From positions 102,488,357 through 102,552,356 of the forward strand of contig OZ038382.1 in NCBI GenBank assembly GCA_964036045.1: DNA of 64,000 bases, read 5' to 3'. Every line of letters begins with the position of its first letter. Position 1 is the stretch's first letter. A program made the position numbers and the translations under genes. The notes below the pieces were generated by a model. The model was not told the origin of the DNA. It did not search any database and was given only the letters and a program-made list of their open reading frames with translations. This DNA is from Eutreptiella sp. 'Long Island Sound 2002' (taxonomy: Eukaryota; Euglenozoa; Euglenophyceae; Eutreptiales; Eutreptiaceae). This document shows, piece by piece, positions 29,317 through 40,057 of this stretch.

Positions 29317-30346
29317 AACGCCCGCACAGCAGAGCGCAGCACTATTCAGCACCGTACGGCACAGCACAGCACAGTTTCAGCACCGCACGGCACAGCACAG
29401 CACAACTCAGCACCCCACTAATCTTCAACCTGCAGCGACGCGCTGAAGCAAATGACGGAGCAGTTTGAGAACACACAAACACAACTGGTTGATCAAGTCC
29501 AGGTAATTCACTTTGCCACCACAAGAGGTTCCAGTGAACCGAGCGCATGAAGAAAGTGAGGTAGATTACCTGCTGGCTTTATGCATGCGCATGGGCCTGG
29601 GTCAATGGGCAGCTCTGGCCAACAATGCAGCCCCATAGCGCACGCGAACTGCCTTGGGCCCAATCATTGTGAACAGCGAGCACGGCAGCTGGTTGGGGAC
29701 GGAGTGCAGCAAGAGGATTTGCGCAAAGTATTGCGGGATGAATACGGCCGATTGGCTGGCTGCTGTCAGCAAGCTACGGGAAGAAGTGTTGAAAAGGTAC
29801 AAAAAGTACGACACCCCGGCTTGGAACATCAAGTTTTCGTCCAATTTCTTGAACGTGGCCGAGATGTCTGCCAAGGACCTTGATGAGGCTCAGCGAGTGC
29901 GGGCACGTAGCTCCAGTGCACCACCTCCTGGGCCTTTGCATGGTACTGAGGCAATGGCCCGACGAAACCGAGAAGGGACGGTTGCAACCCTCCTACGCAG
30001 GGAGTTGGCGGCAACGAACGCCCACGAGGATGGCAATAACCTGACCACCAATGCCTGCCGCAACAAAGTGTGTACCGATCCTTGGAGGTTGTGCAACTCG
30101 CGAATGCCGGTTGACTGCTCCAAAAATTTGTGTGCCACTTGTTGCCGTGGGCTTGGGGTGGCCCTGTTGGTAGTTTCCAACGCTCTGGGTGTTGGTCATG
30201 CAATGCCAGAGTGCTTGAGCAATCCAGTGGTATGCCATTCCGTTGGAAGTGCACGGCGACCTGGGCACATCCCTACTCCTTCGCATTCTTGGACGAGTAC
30301 GTGCATTCTCCAACATCAAGAAGTTTGGCCTTTTTCATCGAGTTAA
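29200..30346 (+). pseudogene. Multi-exon gene fragment between the two GCGACAGG arrays
   Basis: Exon-like pieces with splice signals: about 29209-29275 (after GTTGATAG|, before GTACTT); 29434-29502 (after CCTGCAG|, before GTAATT), a clean 23-codon helical segment; about 29533-29630 (after CACAAG|), encoding an acidic/aromatic stretch with EVDYLLALCMRMGLGQW; then an open frame at 29654-29900 with a basic helix and a Phe/Ser/Asn segment. Loosely, the EVDYLLALC...W and F-x-FLxxAEMS parts recall the SLIDE region of ISWI remodellers, but the match is weak. Downstream to 30346 the sequence is low-confidence. A (GT)n tract lies at 29282-29314 in the first intron. 30350-30695 is AT-rich with nothing recognised. 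Confidence 0.35.
29282..29314 (+). repeat. (GT)n microsatellite
   Basis: Sixteen GT dinucleotides directly after a probable intron donor. Confidence 0.95.
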
Positions 30347-30695
30347 GAGCCGAGGTGGATCATACTAATATAATGAGTTGACGTACTTTTTCTTGGCGGC
30401 GTGTGTACTACATAATTGTGAGATTCAGTTTGATTTGCAAAATGGTTGCGAGCCTACAGCTGAGCGGCCATGCAAATGTGAATAGTAGATCACCAAGGGT
30501 GTTAGGAATTTATGAATGTCAAACAATGCAAATGATTGGACCATCGATCTGCGATTTGCATCATTGCTTTGCACGCCTTTGGGGAGGTATGCTAAGGCGA
30601 GATCTGACAATTTGGCATAAACAAAGAACATTTTTGTTACTATCGAACTGCCTGTTTGAGGTTTTTGTGGCTTTCCATCGATAGGGTAACACATT

Positions 30696-31297
30696 GGGCG
30701 ACAGGGAGGCGACGGGGAGGCGACAGGAAGGCGACAGGCAAGCGACAGGCAAGCGACAGCCTAGCGGCAGGAGAGCGACAGGTTACCACGTTGGGCGACA
30801 GGGAGGCGACAGGGAGGCGACAGGGAGGCGACAGGGAGGCGGCAGGAAAACGACAGGCAAGCGACAGGCAAGCAACAGGAGAGCGACAGGTTACCACATT
30901 GGGCGACACGGAGACGACAGAGAGGCGACAGGGAGGCGACAGGGAGGCGGCAGGAAGACGACAGGCAAGCGACAGGAGGGCGACAGGGAGGCAATAGGAA
31001 ATAGCGACAGGAGAGCGACAGGAGGGAACGACAGGAGAGCAACAGGAGGGCGACAGCAAGGCGCCAGGCAAAAATTAGCATGGCGACAGGAAACAACAGG
31101 AAGCGACAGGAAGCGACGGGATAGCGACAGGAGGGCGGCAGGAAAGCGACAGGGAAGCGACAGGGGATCGACAGGGGAGCGACAGGGGAGCGACAGGCGA
31201 GCGACAGGCAAGCGACAGGGGAGCGACAGGGGGCTAAAAGTGCCAAAACAGCGACAGGGAGGCGACAGGGAGGCGACAAAATGGCGACAGGAGAGCG
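30696..31297 (+). repeat. GCGACAGG-type short tandem repeat array II
   Basis: Same repeat as array I and the same strand. Near its left end there is a higher-order period of about 100 bp, marked by GGTWACMACRTTGGGCGACA-like boundaries at about 30686, 30781 and 30891. Confidence 0.92.
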
Positions 31298-34010
31298 AGG
31301 TGGCCCGAATCTAGTAACAAGTTCTTACCACGGCACCGTGGCCCAAAAATGGTATCGAAGTAGCTCAAGACGAGCAAAAGCGCATCACAACATACGGGTT
31401 CTGTACCCTTTCCAGCCGTCTACCCCGTTGTATGGCTCCTTTCTCGTCCAAAAAAGGCCTTTTTGGAGATGTTTTCGGGACGATCGTCCTAAACACTCAG
31501 AACAATCGTTGGTCTGCCCCGTAGGTGGTTGCAATGAGGGCCGTTCTTCCTCCATAGCAATTGGACCAAGGGATCAAGGGACTGCGAATGGGTTGGGAAC
31601 AAGGTGTGTGCCATGCCCTGGTAACACGGCGTGGTCGAGTTTGGGGTAAAAGCAAGCAGTTTTTGAGCCATGTTGCAGCAAACTTGGCCTGACCGTGGAG
31701 GAATATCTGCAAAGCAAGCGGGCTTTGCTCCACGGTGATCTCCAATGCGTTAACCACAACTAGGACGCAGCCCGGTCCTACTCCTGGTTTTTGATTGCCA
31801 AGCTGGCTTTACCCTGTCGAGCCTTCACACCCCTTCTTAGGGTACAAGGGTGAGCAACACCTTTTGGTAAGCAGCAGCAGCAGCAAGCAGCAAGCAGCAG
31901 CAAGTAACAGGCGGTCAAAACGTCCTTGGGACCACAGTGTGGCTCAAAATGGACATCCAAGTGGCTCCCAAAGACCAAGATGCAAAGACGCATCAGGAGA
32001 AACAGATCTTGTGCCGTTGTGAGCCAACTAGTCCCTTCTACGCACCATGTGAAGTCCATAAAGGGCAGTTTTGGGGCTGTGTTCAGGACGATCGTCCTGG
32101 AAGTTCAGGACGATCGCCGCTCCGCCAAGTAGGTGTTTGTGATGAGGACCGTTGTTCTCTCATAGCGATTGCAGTATCACGGGATCGTAAATAGGTGGTC
32201 AATGAGGCATGTAAAAAGACGTCGTCCCATGCGGTGGTCCATTTTGAGTTGAGAATGAGCCATTTTTGAGCCGTACTTTACGACAACCGTCCTTATTGTG
32301 GAGGCACATCTCAGAAGCAGGCAGTACTTCCTCCACGCACATTTCCAAAGTGTTACACAAGACTAGGACGCAGCTCGTTCCTAGTCGTGAACCTTGATCA
32401 CCGAGCTGGGATTACCCTGTCAATGTTTTACACCCTCTCTTAGGGTCCAAGGGTGAGCAACACGTTTCGGCAACCAGCACCACGAGCAAATAGCCAGAAG
32501 CAGTAAGCAACATGCTGTTAAAACGTCTTGACTACCACACAAGGTTTTACACCCCTTCTTGGGTCGCACGGGTGAGCAACACACTTTGGCAGCAGAAAGC
32601 AGCAGCAGCAAGCAGCAAGCAGCAACCAGCAAGCAGGAGCAGCAGCAACAGGCGAGTCAACAGTGCGTGCGACCACAGTTTGGCTCAAAGCCGGCATCCA
32701 AGTAGCTTGCAACAACCAGGGAGCAATTGTGCATGCCAAAAAAACCCGTTTTGATGCAGTTTGAAACGCCTCGCCCGTTGTACGGCCAATTTGGTGTCCA
32801 AAAAGGGCCGATTTTGGCCTGTTTTCAGGACGATCAGGATCGACGTTTAGCAAGATTGCCAGTTTGCCCTTTTCCTGTTTTCAATGAGGGCCCTCGTTCT
32901 GTCATAGCAGTTTGGCTGTCAAATGATGGCAAAACCGTGTTCTCTAAGGCCTGCAACGCGCCGTAGTGCCACGCGGTGCTCCATTTTGAGGTGAAAATGA
33001 GCCGTTTTACAGCTATGTGTCAAGACAATCGTCCTCACCTTGCAGCACATTTGCAAAGCTAATTGTTGTATGGTGATTTTGATTGCAGTACACAAAACTA
33101 GGCCCCAGCTTGGTCCTAGTTCGAGTCTTGATTACCAAGCGGGGTTCAGCCCGTCAAGGTTCCACACCATGTTTTCGGATGAAAGGATGAGCAACACATT
33201 TTAGCGAGCATCAGAAGCAAGCGGCCGCAGCAGCCAGCAGCGGCAAGCAGTACAAAAGTCCTTGAAATGGCACCGTGGCTCAGAACCAGCACACGAGTAG
33301 CTCCAAACAACTGGGGACCACAAATAGGGTTGCGCACGCTGCAAGCTGCTTACCTTGTTCGGTCCTCCACGTGTTTTTCAATGCGTTTTGCAAGACTAGG
33401 CTCGGTCCCAATTTGAGTCTTGATTACCGAGCTGGGTTTACCCGGTCGTGGTTTACACCCCTTCTTAGGGTCCAAGGATGGACAACCCCCAAAGCGACCG
33501 TGGAGCAAATGAGCAACACCACAGCCAACCGTCGTTGAACTTGTAGCCGTCTATCCCTTTCTACAGCCCAAGTAGTGTCCAAAAATGGCCATTTGTGGTC
33601 TTTTTTCAGGACAATGGTCCTCAAAATGCAGGACGATCGCCGTTGTGTCAAGTGTGCACTTTCAATCAGAGCGGTTAGTATTCCATAGCAATTTGGCTGT
33701 AAAAGGAATGCAAGTGGATGTTTAATGAAACATTTACCATGCTGTGGTGGCACACGGTGGTCAATTTCCAGGTGAATGTGAGCCCCTTTTGGGCCGCGAT
33801 TCCTGTAAATCCTCCGAACCATGGCAGCACATCTGCAAAGAAAGCGGTGTTTCTGGCACGCCGATTTCCAATGCATTACGTGAGATTCGGACCGGGCTGG
33901 TTCCTGGGTTGTGTGTTGATTACCAGGCTGGATTTACCCTGTTGAGGTTTTACACGCAATTCTAGGGTCCAAGGATGAGCCACACATTTAAGCAGCAGCA
34001 AGCAGAAGCA
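31298..34010. repeat. Degenerate tandem family, further copies
   Basis: Successive copies of the unit described at 27361-28349. New starts (CCGAGCTGGGTTTACCCTG-like) fall at about 31800, 32403, 32541 (partial), 33135, 33425 and 33925. Each copy has lost different segments, so spacing varies. No supported gene. Confidence 0.7.
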
Positions 34011-35305
34011 GTGACGCAGAACCAGGCACGCCTCGGCCGCCAAACCCTGCAATTTTTCCGGATTGGCAACGACAATTGATTGATGCATTGATGGCGAATC
34101 AGCCTGTGCCAGCAGCAATTCTTTCTTATTACTTTATCACAGGCGCCCGTCGTCGCAGTCACAAATGACGGCGTCCCCTGTGCCGAGAATCTGCCAGCCC
34201 AATTTTATATAGGGATTTGTTGAGAAACTAAGAGCAGGACACACATCAAGTTTCGTCCGTCAACTCTTATCGCAACAGATTCAGACGTTCAAGGTCCCAA
34301 GGGCGACCCAACGTGCCTCAGAGGCACTGTTGACGAGGGTTTGCCCCCATCAACCTCATAATAAGGCCACTGGATCCCAACTCAATATGCCCAAAGGGTT
34401 ATACATTTTTTGTCTCTCCCCAACGTTGGGCAATCTCATGTACTTGGGAACCAAGTACATCGAAAAATACGTTGAGTTGGTATAACTTCCCTCTTTGCAC
34501 AGCCTCACACCAGGGGCATATCACTTGGATTGTCAGAAGAGTGCACATAAGCTCATTGTAACTCACTTGACCATATATGGTGCGTGCACACCGAAAATCA
34601 GCCTTACAAGATGAGGTCGAATTCCAACCGGAGCACTTGCATGTGAGTTCAAGAACCAACGTTATATAAGAATATAGGCAGACGTTGGTCCCAGGCCACT
34701 AGGTTGGGTATTTAAGGCTTGGGTAGGCTTGTAGGGCATATTTGGGGTCATTTCATGTGCCCGTTTGGCGGGTGTACCACTCCAAGACAAACCCGCAAAC
34801 GGACCCCACATTAAGTGATGCCCTTCTCCTCATGCCAAATCAACACTCCAAACCCTAACCTTAGCCCAAGGGCGCTTTGAGGGCACGCCCAAAGCTATGC
34901 GGTGCCAGCAAGGTGTTTTTTTTGCAATTTTCCATTCTTTCATGTGTCCACGTGGAAGTGGAGCCCATGCGAGGAATCACAGGTCATTGGTGTCAAGACA
35001 TGGTGTGTAAAATGAACTGCCAGCTACTCAATCTAAGCTGGACATATTGAACAATTGAACAGTTGAACAATGTTCTTGGGGATATCAAGTCAATTTTTCA
35101 TGTTTGTTCCATCATTTTCACCATTTTGGGCCGTCATGATGTCAAGTGGCCATCCTATGTATCCATGTTGCGCTCAATTGACATCATGACTCAGCTGCAT
35201 TATGAAGTCATATACCTCGCTTCCCACAATATCCTGACCCCGGCCAATAACTCCGCTTGGGCTGGGCACAGCAGGGTCATCTTGCCGGCATTTTTGGCCA
35301 ATCCC
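32870..35305 (+). repeat. Block A, left copy of a 2.4-kb direct repeat
   Basis: It matches 60412-62937 in the same orientation at roughly 95% by eye, with a short extra segment in the right copy near 61800-61880. It has three conserved inverted repeats. ATGTACTTGG/CCAAGTACAT with a 3-base loop lies at 34438-34460. CCAACGT/ACGTTGG spans 34662-34698. CCGTTTGGCGGGT/ACCCGCAAACGG lies at 34761-34802. The left copy ends abruptly at AATCCCAG, where the AGGT-ended inverted repeat begins. Confidence 0.85.
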
Positions 35306-35966
35306 AGGTAGGTAGGTAGGTGCACTCGGTCCTGGAGAGGCGCCCCATGGTTCCTGCTGGCGTTGCCGCTGTGACGAACAGGAAGAGGCGCTTGAAGAGG
35401 GGAGGCGACTTACATCCCGCTAGACCTGACTGGTGGCCCCCAACAAAGCGGCCCTGGGCAACACCGGGAGGGCTGATTGCCGCCAGTGTTACTGCTTGTC
35501 ATGCCGGGAGGGTGGGCCCGCGTGCTTGCGCACGTCCCCTCCTTTGGGCAGAACCCTAGGCGTTCACCTGACTTCCTGGCGTATCCTGTCCCCAAGGCAA
35601 TCATGCATGTTCTTGGTACTGAGGTTCCGAGGCGCTTGGGTGTCGCACGCTCCGCCTCGAGGCCCAAAGCAGCGCAGGCCTTAGGATGCAGCCTTACCCG
35701 CGGTCTCCGGATCTCGTTTGGCCGGGTCACCTGCATGGCACGGGCTGCCTTAGTGCCCGGGCTGTGGGCACTGGGTTTCCTACTGTTGTGTGGCGTTTGC
35801 GTTTGGGTCCGGGTTGTGGTCGGGTGTGGGTTTCGGTAACCCCGCCAGCCCTGGCTGGGGTCTTGGGTGGGTGTGTTTGGGTAAGGTTTGTGGTGTCGCC
35901 CCTCTTTTGCCGGCTGGGGTTTGTGGTGTTTGCGGTTGGGCTTGGGTTTCGGCCTGGTGGTCCTCA
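35306..35966 (+). repeat. Left terminal inverted repeat with AGGT-repeat end
   Basis: It begins (AGGT)4 then GCACTCGGTC, and matches the reverse complement of 41996-42657 along its length. The junction with block A is sharp when compared with the intact right copy of block A at 62937. The long matching ends suggest a large DNA transposon or fold-back element (35306-42657), although no transposase is evident. Confidence 0.7.
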
Positions 35967-35973
35967 GCCGCGT

Positions 35974-37150
35974 GGGTCTTAGCCCAAAGCTAGCATACCC
36001 CCTTCCCACCACTGACAGAGAGGTCCACCAGATACGCAAGCTCGTCTGCGAAGTCCTTGGCGCGGCAGCAGAAGACGGCAAGCTTCTCTTCCGGACCGCC
36101 CGACCTACAACAGACCACGCAAGCGCGCCGCGGCGAGCTGACACATACACCGACACAACACACTCCACTGCACAATCCCCGCCCATGCCCCTCCCCTCTG
36201 GCTGCTCACCCGGAGACCCACACACGCCCACCATCGCGCAAACCCCCGGGCCCCGCGACATGGGCCTCCCCCAGCCGCCCGAACACGAGCACACGCCCGC
36301 CGCACACCCACCCGCCGGACACCCCTCACCACCCCGCACACTCGACAACACGCACACACCCGCCGAGAGGAGCCCAGCGCCCCGCGGCACGCCCACCCCA
36401 CCCAGTGGCCCGCACACGCCCCCCGGCAACACCCCAGAAGACCCAGGCCCACCCCCCCCCGGCCCCTGAATGCAGCCCACGCGAACTGTTCCCGCCCGCG
36501 GACGCCAACCCACACAACCTCACACATTGCAGGACCCCGGCCCAGCCAAGCCCGGAAGGAGAAGGCCACAACCCCGCGCCTCACCCCCCCCCCTGCCGAC
36601 CAGATCGGCCCGCCGGGCCGCCAGGTCACGACCGGGCCGCCCCAGCCGCCCGCCCCCTACCTACAGCCCGAGGACATGCCCTCGGTCCTCCCCGCCGTGG
36701 CCGCAGCAGAAGCCGCCGCCCACAAGCCCGCCCGCATCGCAGCCCAACCCGCGTCCACCACCTCCTCCTCATCCTCAGCCTCATCCACCTCCTCCACCTC
36801 ATCCTCCGACCCCCCCCTCCCCGCCGCCCTCATCCTCAAGGCCACGGCAAAAGCCAAAGCCGCGGCCGCACGCACTGGCCCCCCGACCCCCACACAGGCG
36901 ACTCAGGCACCCCGGCAACGCACCGGGAAGACCCCCGACCCGACATCGGCGCCCTCACACCTCCGGACAGAGGTCCTCCTCAACCTGTAACCGGACCCCA
37001 ACCCCAAACCCGACCCCAAACCCAAACCGCCACCCGAGCGAGCACAGACAACACCACAAACGCAACGACACAACCCCAACCGGTACCGCCCTAATCAAGA
37101 CTGAATATTGGGGCCGAGCTGGTGGGGGAGGGAACATCAGCTATGACTGG
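35974..37150 (+). pseudogene. Proline-rich protein gene, left-arm copy, truncated and frame-shifted
   Basis: The conserved opening (RVGLSPKLAYPLPTTD, then an amphipathic helix EVHQIRKLVCEVLGAAAEDG) matches the right-arm copy at 58989-60404. A long Pro/Thr/His-rich region, a Ser-rich tract near 36770-36810 and a short conserved tail near 36955-36990 follow. The first ~60 codons present in the right copy are missing here because the 35306-35966 repeat replaces them. The frame is interrupted at about 36469 and resumes in others. No known domain. Confidence 0.4.
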
Positions 37151-38205
37151 TGAGGGACATCAAGAATGATTCACGAATTGATGGCTCTTGACAAAGTGGA
37201 ATCGGCTTGCAAATGAACCCCATCACCACAAGGCCCACTTTCAAGGCTTTTTGGACTTCTGAGGGGCCAAAATACCCCAAAATGGGCTCAAAATGGGCTC
37301 ATTTCACCCGTTTGTGCACCCCAAATGGTCTACGATGAGGTTTGGAAAAATGCGTTTTTGACCCATTTTTTACCCATTTCTGGTCCCAAAACAGCCCATT
37401 TCGGAGGCATTTTGGGATTTTCGGAGGACCAAAATGGGCCACCACAAGCTCAAAACAGTCCAAAAGCACTTGTTTTAGCGCCGCACATGGTCGAGGATCA
37501 TTTTTGAGAAAAGTCATCTTTTTGCCCCTACTGGACCCTGTTGACCCATTTGGGCACCCACCTGTTTGGGCTTGAGCTCGCTGCTTGCCGCAACCTAGTG
37601 GGCCTAGGTATGGGGGTCTAGACGTCCATTTGGGCAATTTTGAGGGGTGGAAACCACAAAACGTGGTGGGTTGCGGGTGGAGTAGATGCCCTCGGAATCG
37701 CATTTTGAGCCATGTAGCCAAAGATATGGCCTATTCTTGGTTTGTGGCTGTCGGCATTTGGAGCTTCTGGGGGCCTTTTTGGGCCGTTCACACGACATAT
37801 CATGGAGTTAGAGGGCCGCAAAGGGCTCGTTGACATGGGGAATTCAAGCTGCACGTGCAGTGTACCCACCGTTTCCCTTCGTTTGGCCTTTTTGAATGTG
37901 TTCCAGGGCATTTTTAAGCCCAAAAATGGCTGTTTTTGGCCCTAAACTGCAGTTTTTGAAACTGAGGTCCGCCATTTCGAATCCCGTTCTCGGCCGCCGG
38001 CGTTGAGTTTCTTGCTCAAGCTTTGTGTGATTGTACTTCACACCCATAGGTATCATCCACCGAAATTTCGTCGGAATCCGAAGCACCACGACGGAGTTCT
38101 GATTTTGGTTCATTTCGCGCGTGCTGCTTGCTGCTTGCTGCTTGCTTGCTGCTTGCTGCTTGCTTGCTAAACCTGGTAGGTCCACCCTAGACACTAAGGA
38201 GGGTT
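37151..38205. other. Intergenic part of left arm
   Basis: No ORF that I support. The stretch is rich in CAAAATGG/CCATTTTGG-like short motifs and ends with an AGC-type microsatellite (minus sense, 38126-38170) and the sequence GGTAGGTCCACCCTAGACAC. It is mirrored at 57950-58988. Confidence 0.6.
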
Positions 38206-40057
38206 ATAAAACCAAGACTGGTTCCACCACCTCGGTGACCCAAACCCTCACCCAAGCCAGGACCCCCCACCCACCACAACCCACGCCCTCCTCCCACCGG
38301 CAGCCACCGCCACCGCAGAGGCGGCAAACCAACACGACCCCGTCCAAACCCTCGACAACATCCCCGTCACCAAGCGCCCCGTCATCCATCCCCCACAAAC
38401 CACCACCACCGCAGGCCAAACCGACCCAGGGACGTGGGACCCCTCGACCACCGTCACCGTCAAGCCGGGCTCCCGACCTGCCCTCCCTGCCCACCACATA
38501 GTACAGCCCCAGGGGCTGCGCACGATGCCCGACCCCCCACCCCCACAAGGGGGACCGGAGTACCCACCAGGGGTCCAAGGGCCATACCCGCAACACCAAC
38601 CCCACCACCACCAACGCCACCACCACCAGCGGCCCCACCACCACCACCACCAACACCGACCCCACCACTACCACTGCCCACCACCCTACCCCACCGGGCC
38701 ACAACCCCCCGTGCACGAGCAGCACCAGCGTATGGGATGGCAGCCACCGAGCGCTCCGTCCGCATACCCCACCTACCACCAGGGGCCATCCCCCCCGTAC
38801 CAGCCACCCCCCCTGTACCAGAAACCGTATCCTCCCGGCCACCACGTCCACGCCGAAAGGGCCCCCCAGGCCCAACCGCGCCAGGGACAGTCACTCGACC
38901 CATACCACCAGCCGCTGCCACCACCACACCCCTACATGGCGGATCCATGGACAACGGGGGACCCCCCCCCCCCCCAGTACCAGACGGCACCACGCGCGGC
39001 CCCCCAGGAGCCGCCGACGCCTCCTGACTGGCCCGACTCGAGCGATGAGGCCCGGTCCCGCAAACAGCGGCGCTTCAGCTCCCCCCGCGCACGGCACACT
39101 CGCCCCCGGCACCCACACTCCCCACACCGCCACCGCGCCTCAACCACCCACTCGCGCCGCTCCCGCTCCCCCAGGCGCCACCACGACCCCCCGGGACCCC
39201 GCTCCCGTCGCTTCCGCTCCCCCGGGCGCCACCACGAGCGCCACCGCCACCCCATGTCCACCTCTCCCTCCCCACTCCGGCCGTACACGACCCTCACCCC
39301 AAGCCCCCGCCACCACCGCTCCCGCTCCCCCCGGCGCCGCCAGGCACGCCACCGCCGCCCCACGTCCACTTCCTGCTCCCCCCACAGGCTCCGCTGCCCA
39401 GACCCATCCACCACCCCCAGCCCCCGCCACCACCACTCCCGCTCCCCCAGGCGCCACCAAGCGCGCCACCGCCTCCCCATGTCCACCTCCCCCTCCCGTT
39501 CCCCCCTCCGTCCGTACCCGTCCTCACGCCCCAGCCCCCGCCACCGCCGCTCCCGCTCCCCCAGGCACCGCCACCCCGACCACCACCGCAGGTCCACGTC
39601 CTCCCCCCGTCGCTCCAGGACCCCGGGCACGGACCCCTCCCCCCCCCAGGCCCCCGCCCACCTCGCCTGGTAATCTGCCCCCGCTTTGCAGGAGCTCCGC
39701 CGCTGGGTGAAGTGGGCCGGGGGAGCGACAAGGCGAGAAGGGGTGCACATGGTGCACACCTTCGATGAGATGCGCACCCGCACCCCCGCCGACCCCAACG
39801 AGGCCCCCCCGGAGGCCATCATGCCGCATGCGGCATGGGAGGTCCTCCTCCGCGATGCGGTCCAGGGCCTCCGCCCCCCCTACACCCCCCAAGCCCTCCG
39901 CCAATGGCTCCAGGTCACCCACCCCCAGGCCTGGGCCATCGGCGCCCCCTCCCCGCCCCGCCACCACCACACTAGGAAGGGGAAGGACAAGGGCAAGGGG
40001 AGGGCAAGGGACAGCAAGGGGCACTCAGGCAAGAGGGCACGGAGGGGCCCCAAGTGA
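38206..40057 (+). CDS. RS-repeat (Arg/Ser-rich) protein gene, left-arm copy
   Basis: An open frame through 39673 and a second conserved piece at 39686-40057. The ATG at 38525 is not the true start: the frame is open and conserved upstream (HDPVQTLDNIPVTKRP region), and the right-arm copy has ATC at the same codon. Order: conserved Thr/Pro segment; His/Pro/Tyr-rich region; PPTPPDWPDSSDEA; then many SRSPRR/SPRHHRSRS repeats (about 39060-39640), as in SR splicing-factor tails; then a globular domain (ELRRWVKWAGGA, MVHTF, AWEVLLRDAVQGLRPPYTP) and a basic Gly/Lys tail. An RNA-related nuclear role is inferred only from the RS repeats. The joint near 39674-39685 needs a frame change or splice. Confidence 0.45.

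Noticed and set aside
37690-37720. Dinoflagellate spliced-leader relic (CATTTTG/GCTCAAG-like words)
   Set aside because: Only short partial matches to the leader; the same CAAAATGG words are scattered across the stretch.
39674-39695. 22-nt intron (GTAATC...TTTGCAG) in the RS gene
   Set aside because: The ends fit GT-AG, but the length is far below known spliceosomal introns and the right arm lacks the donor. A frame change is more likely.
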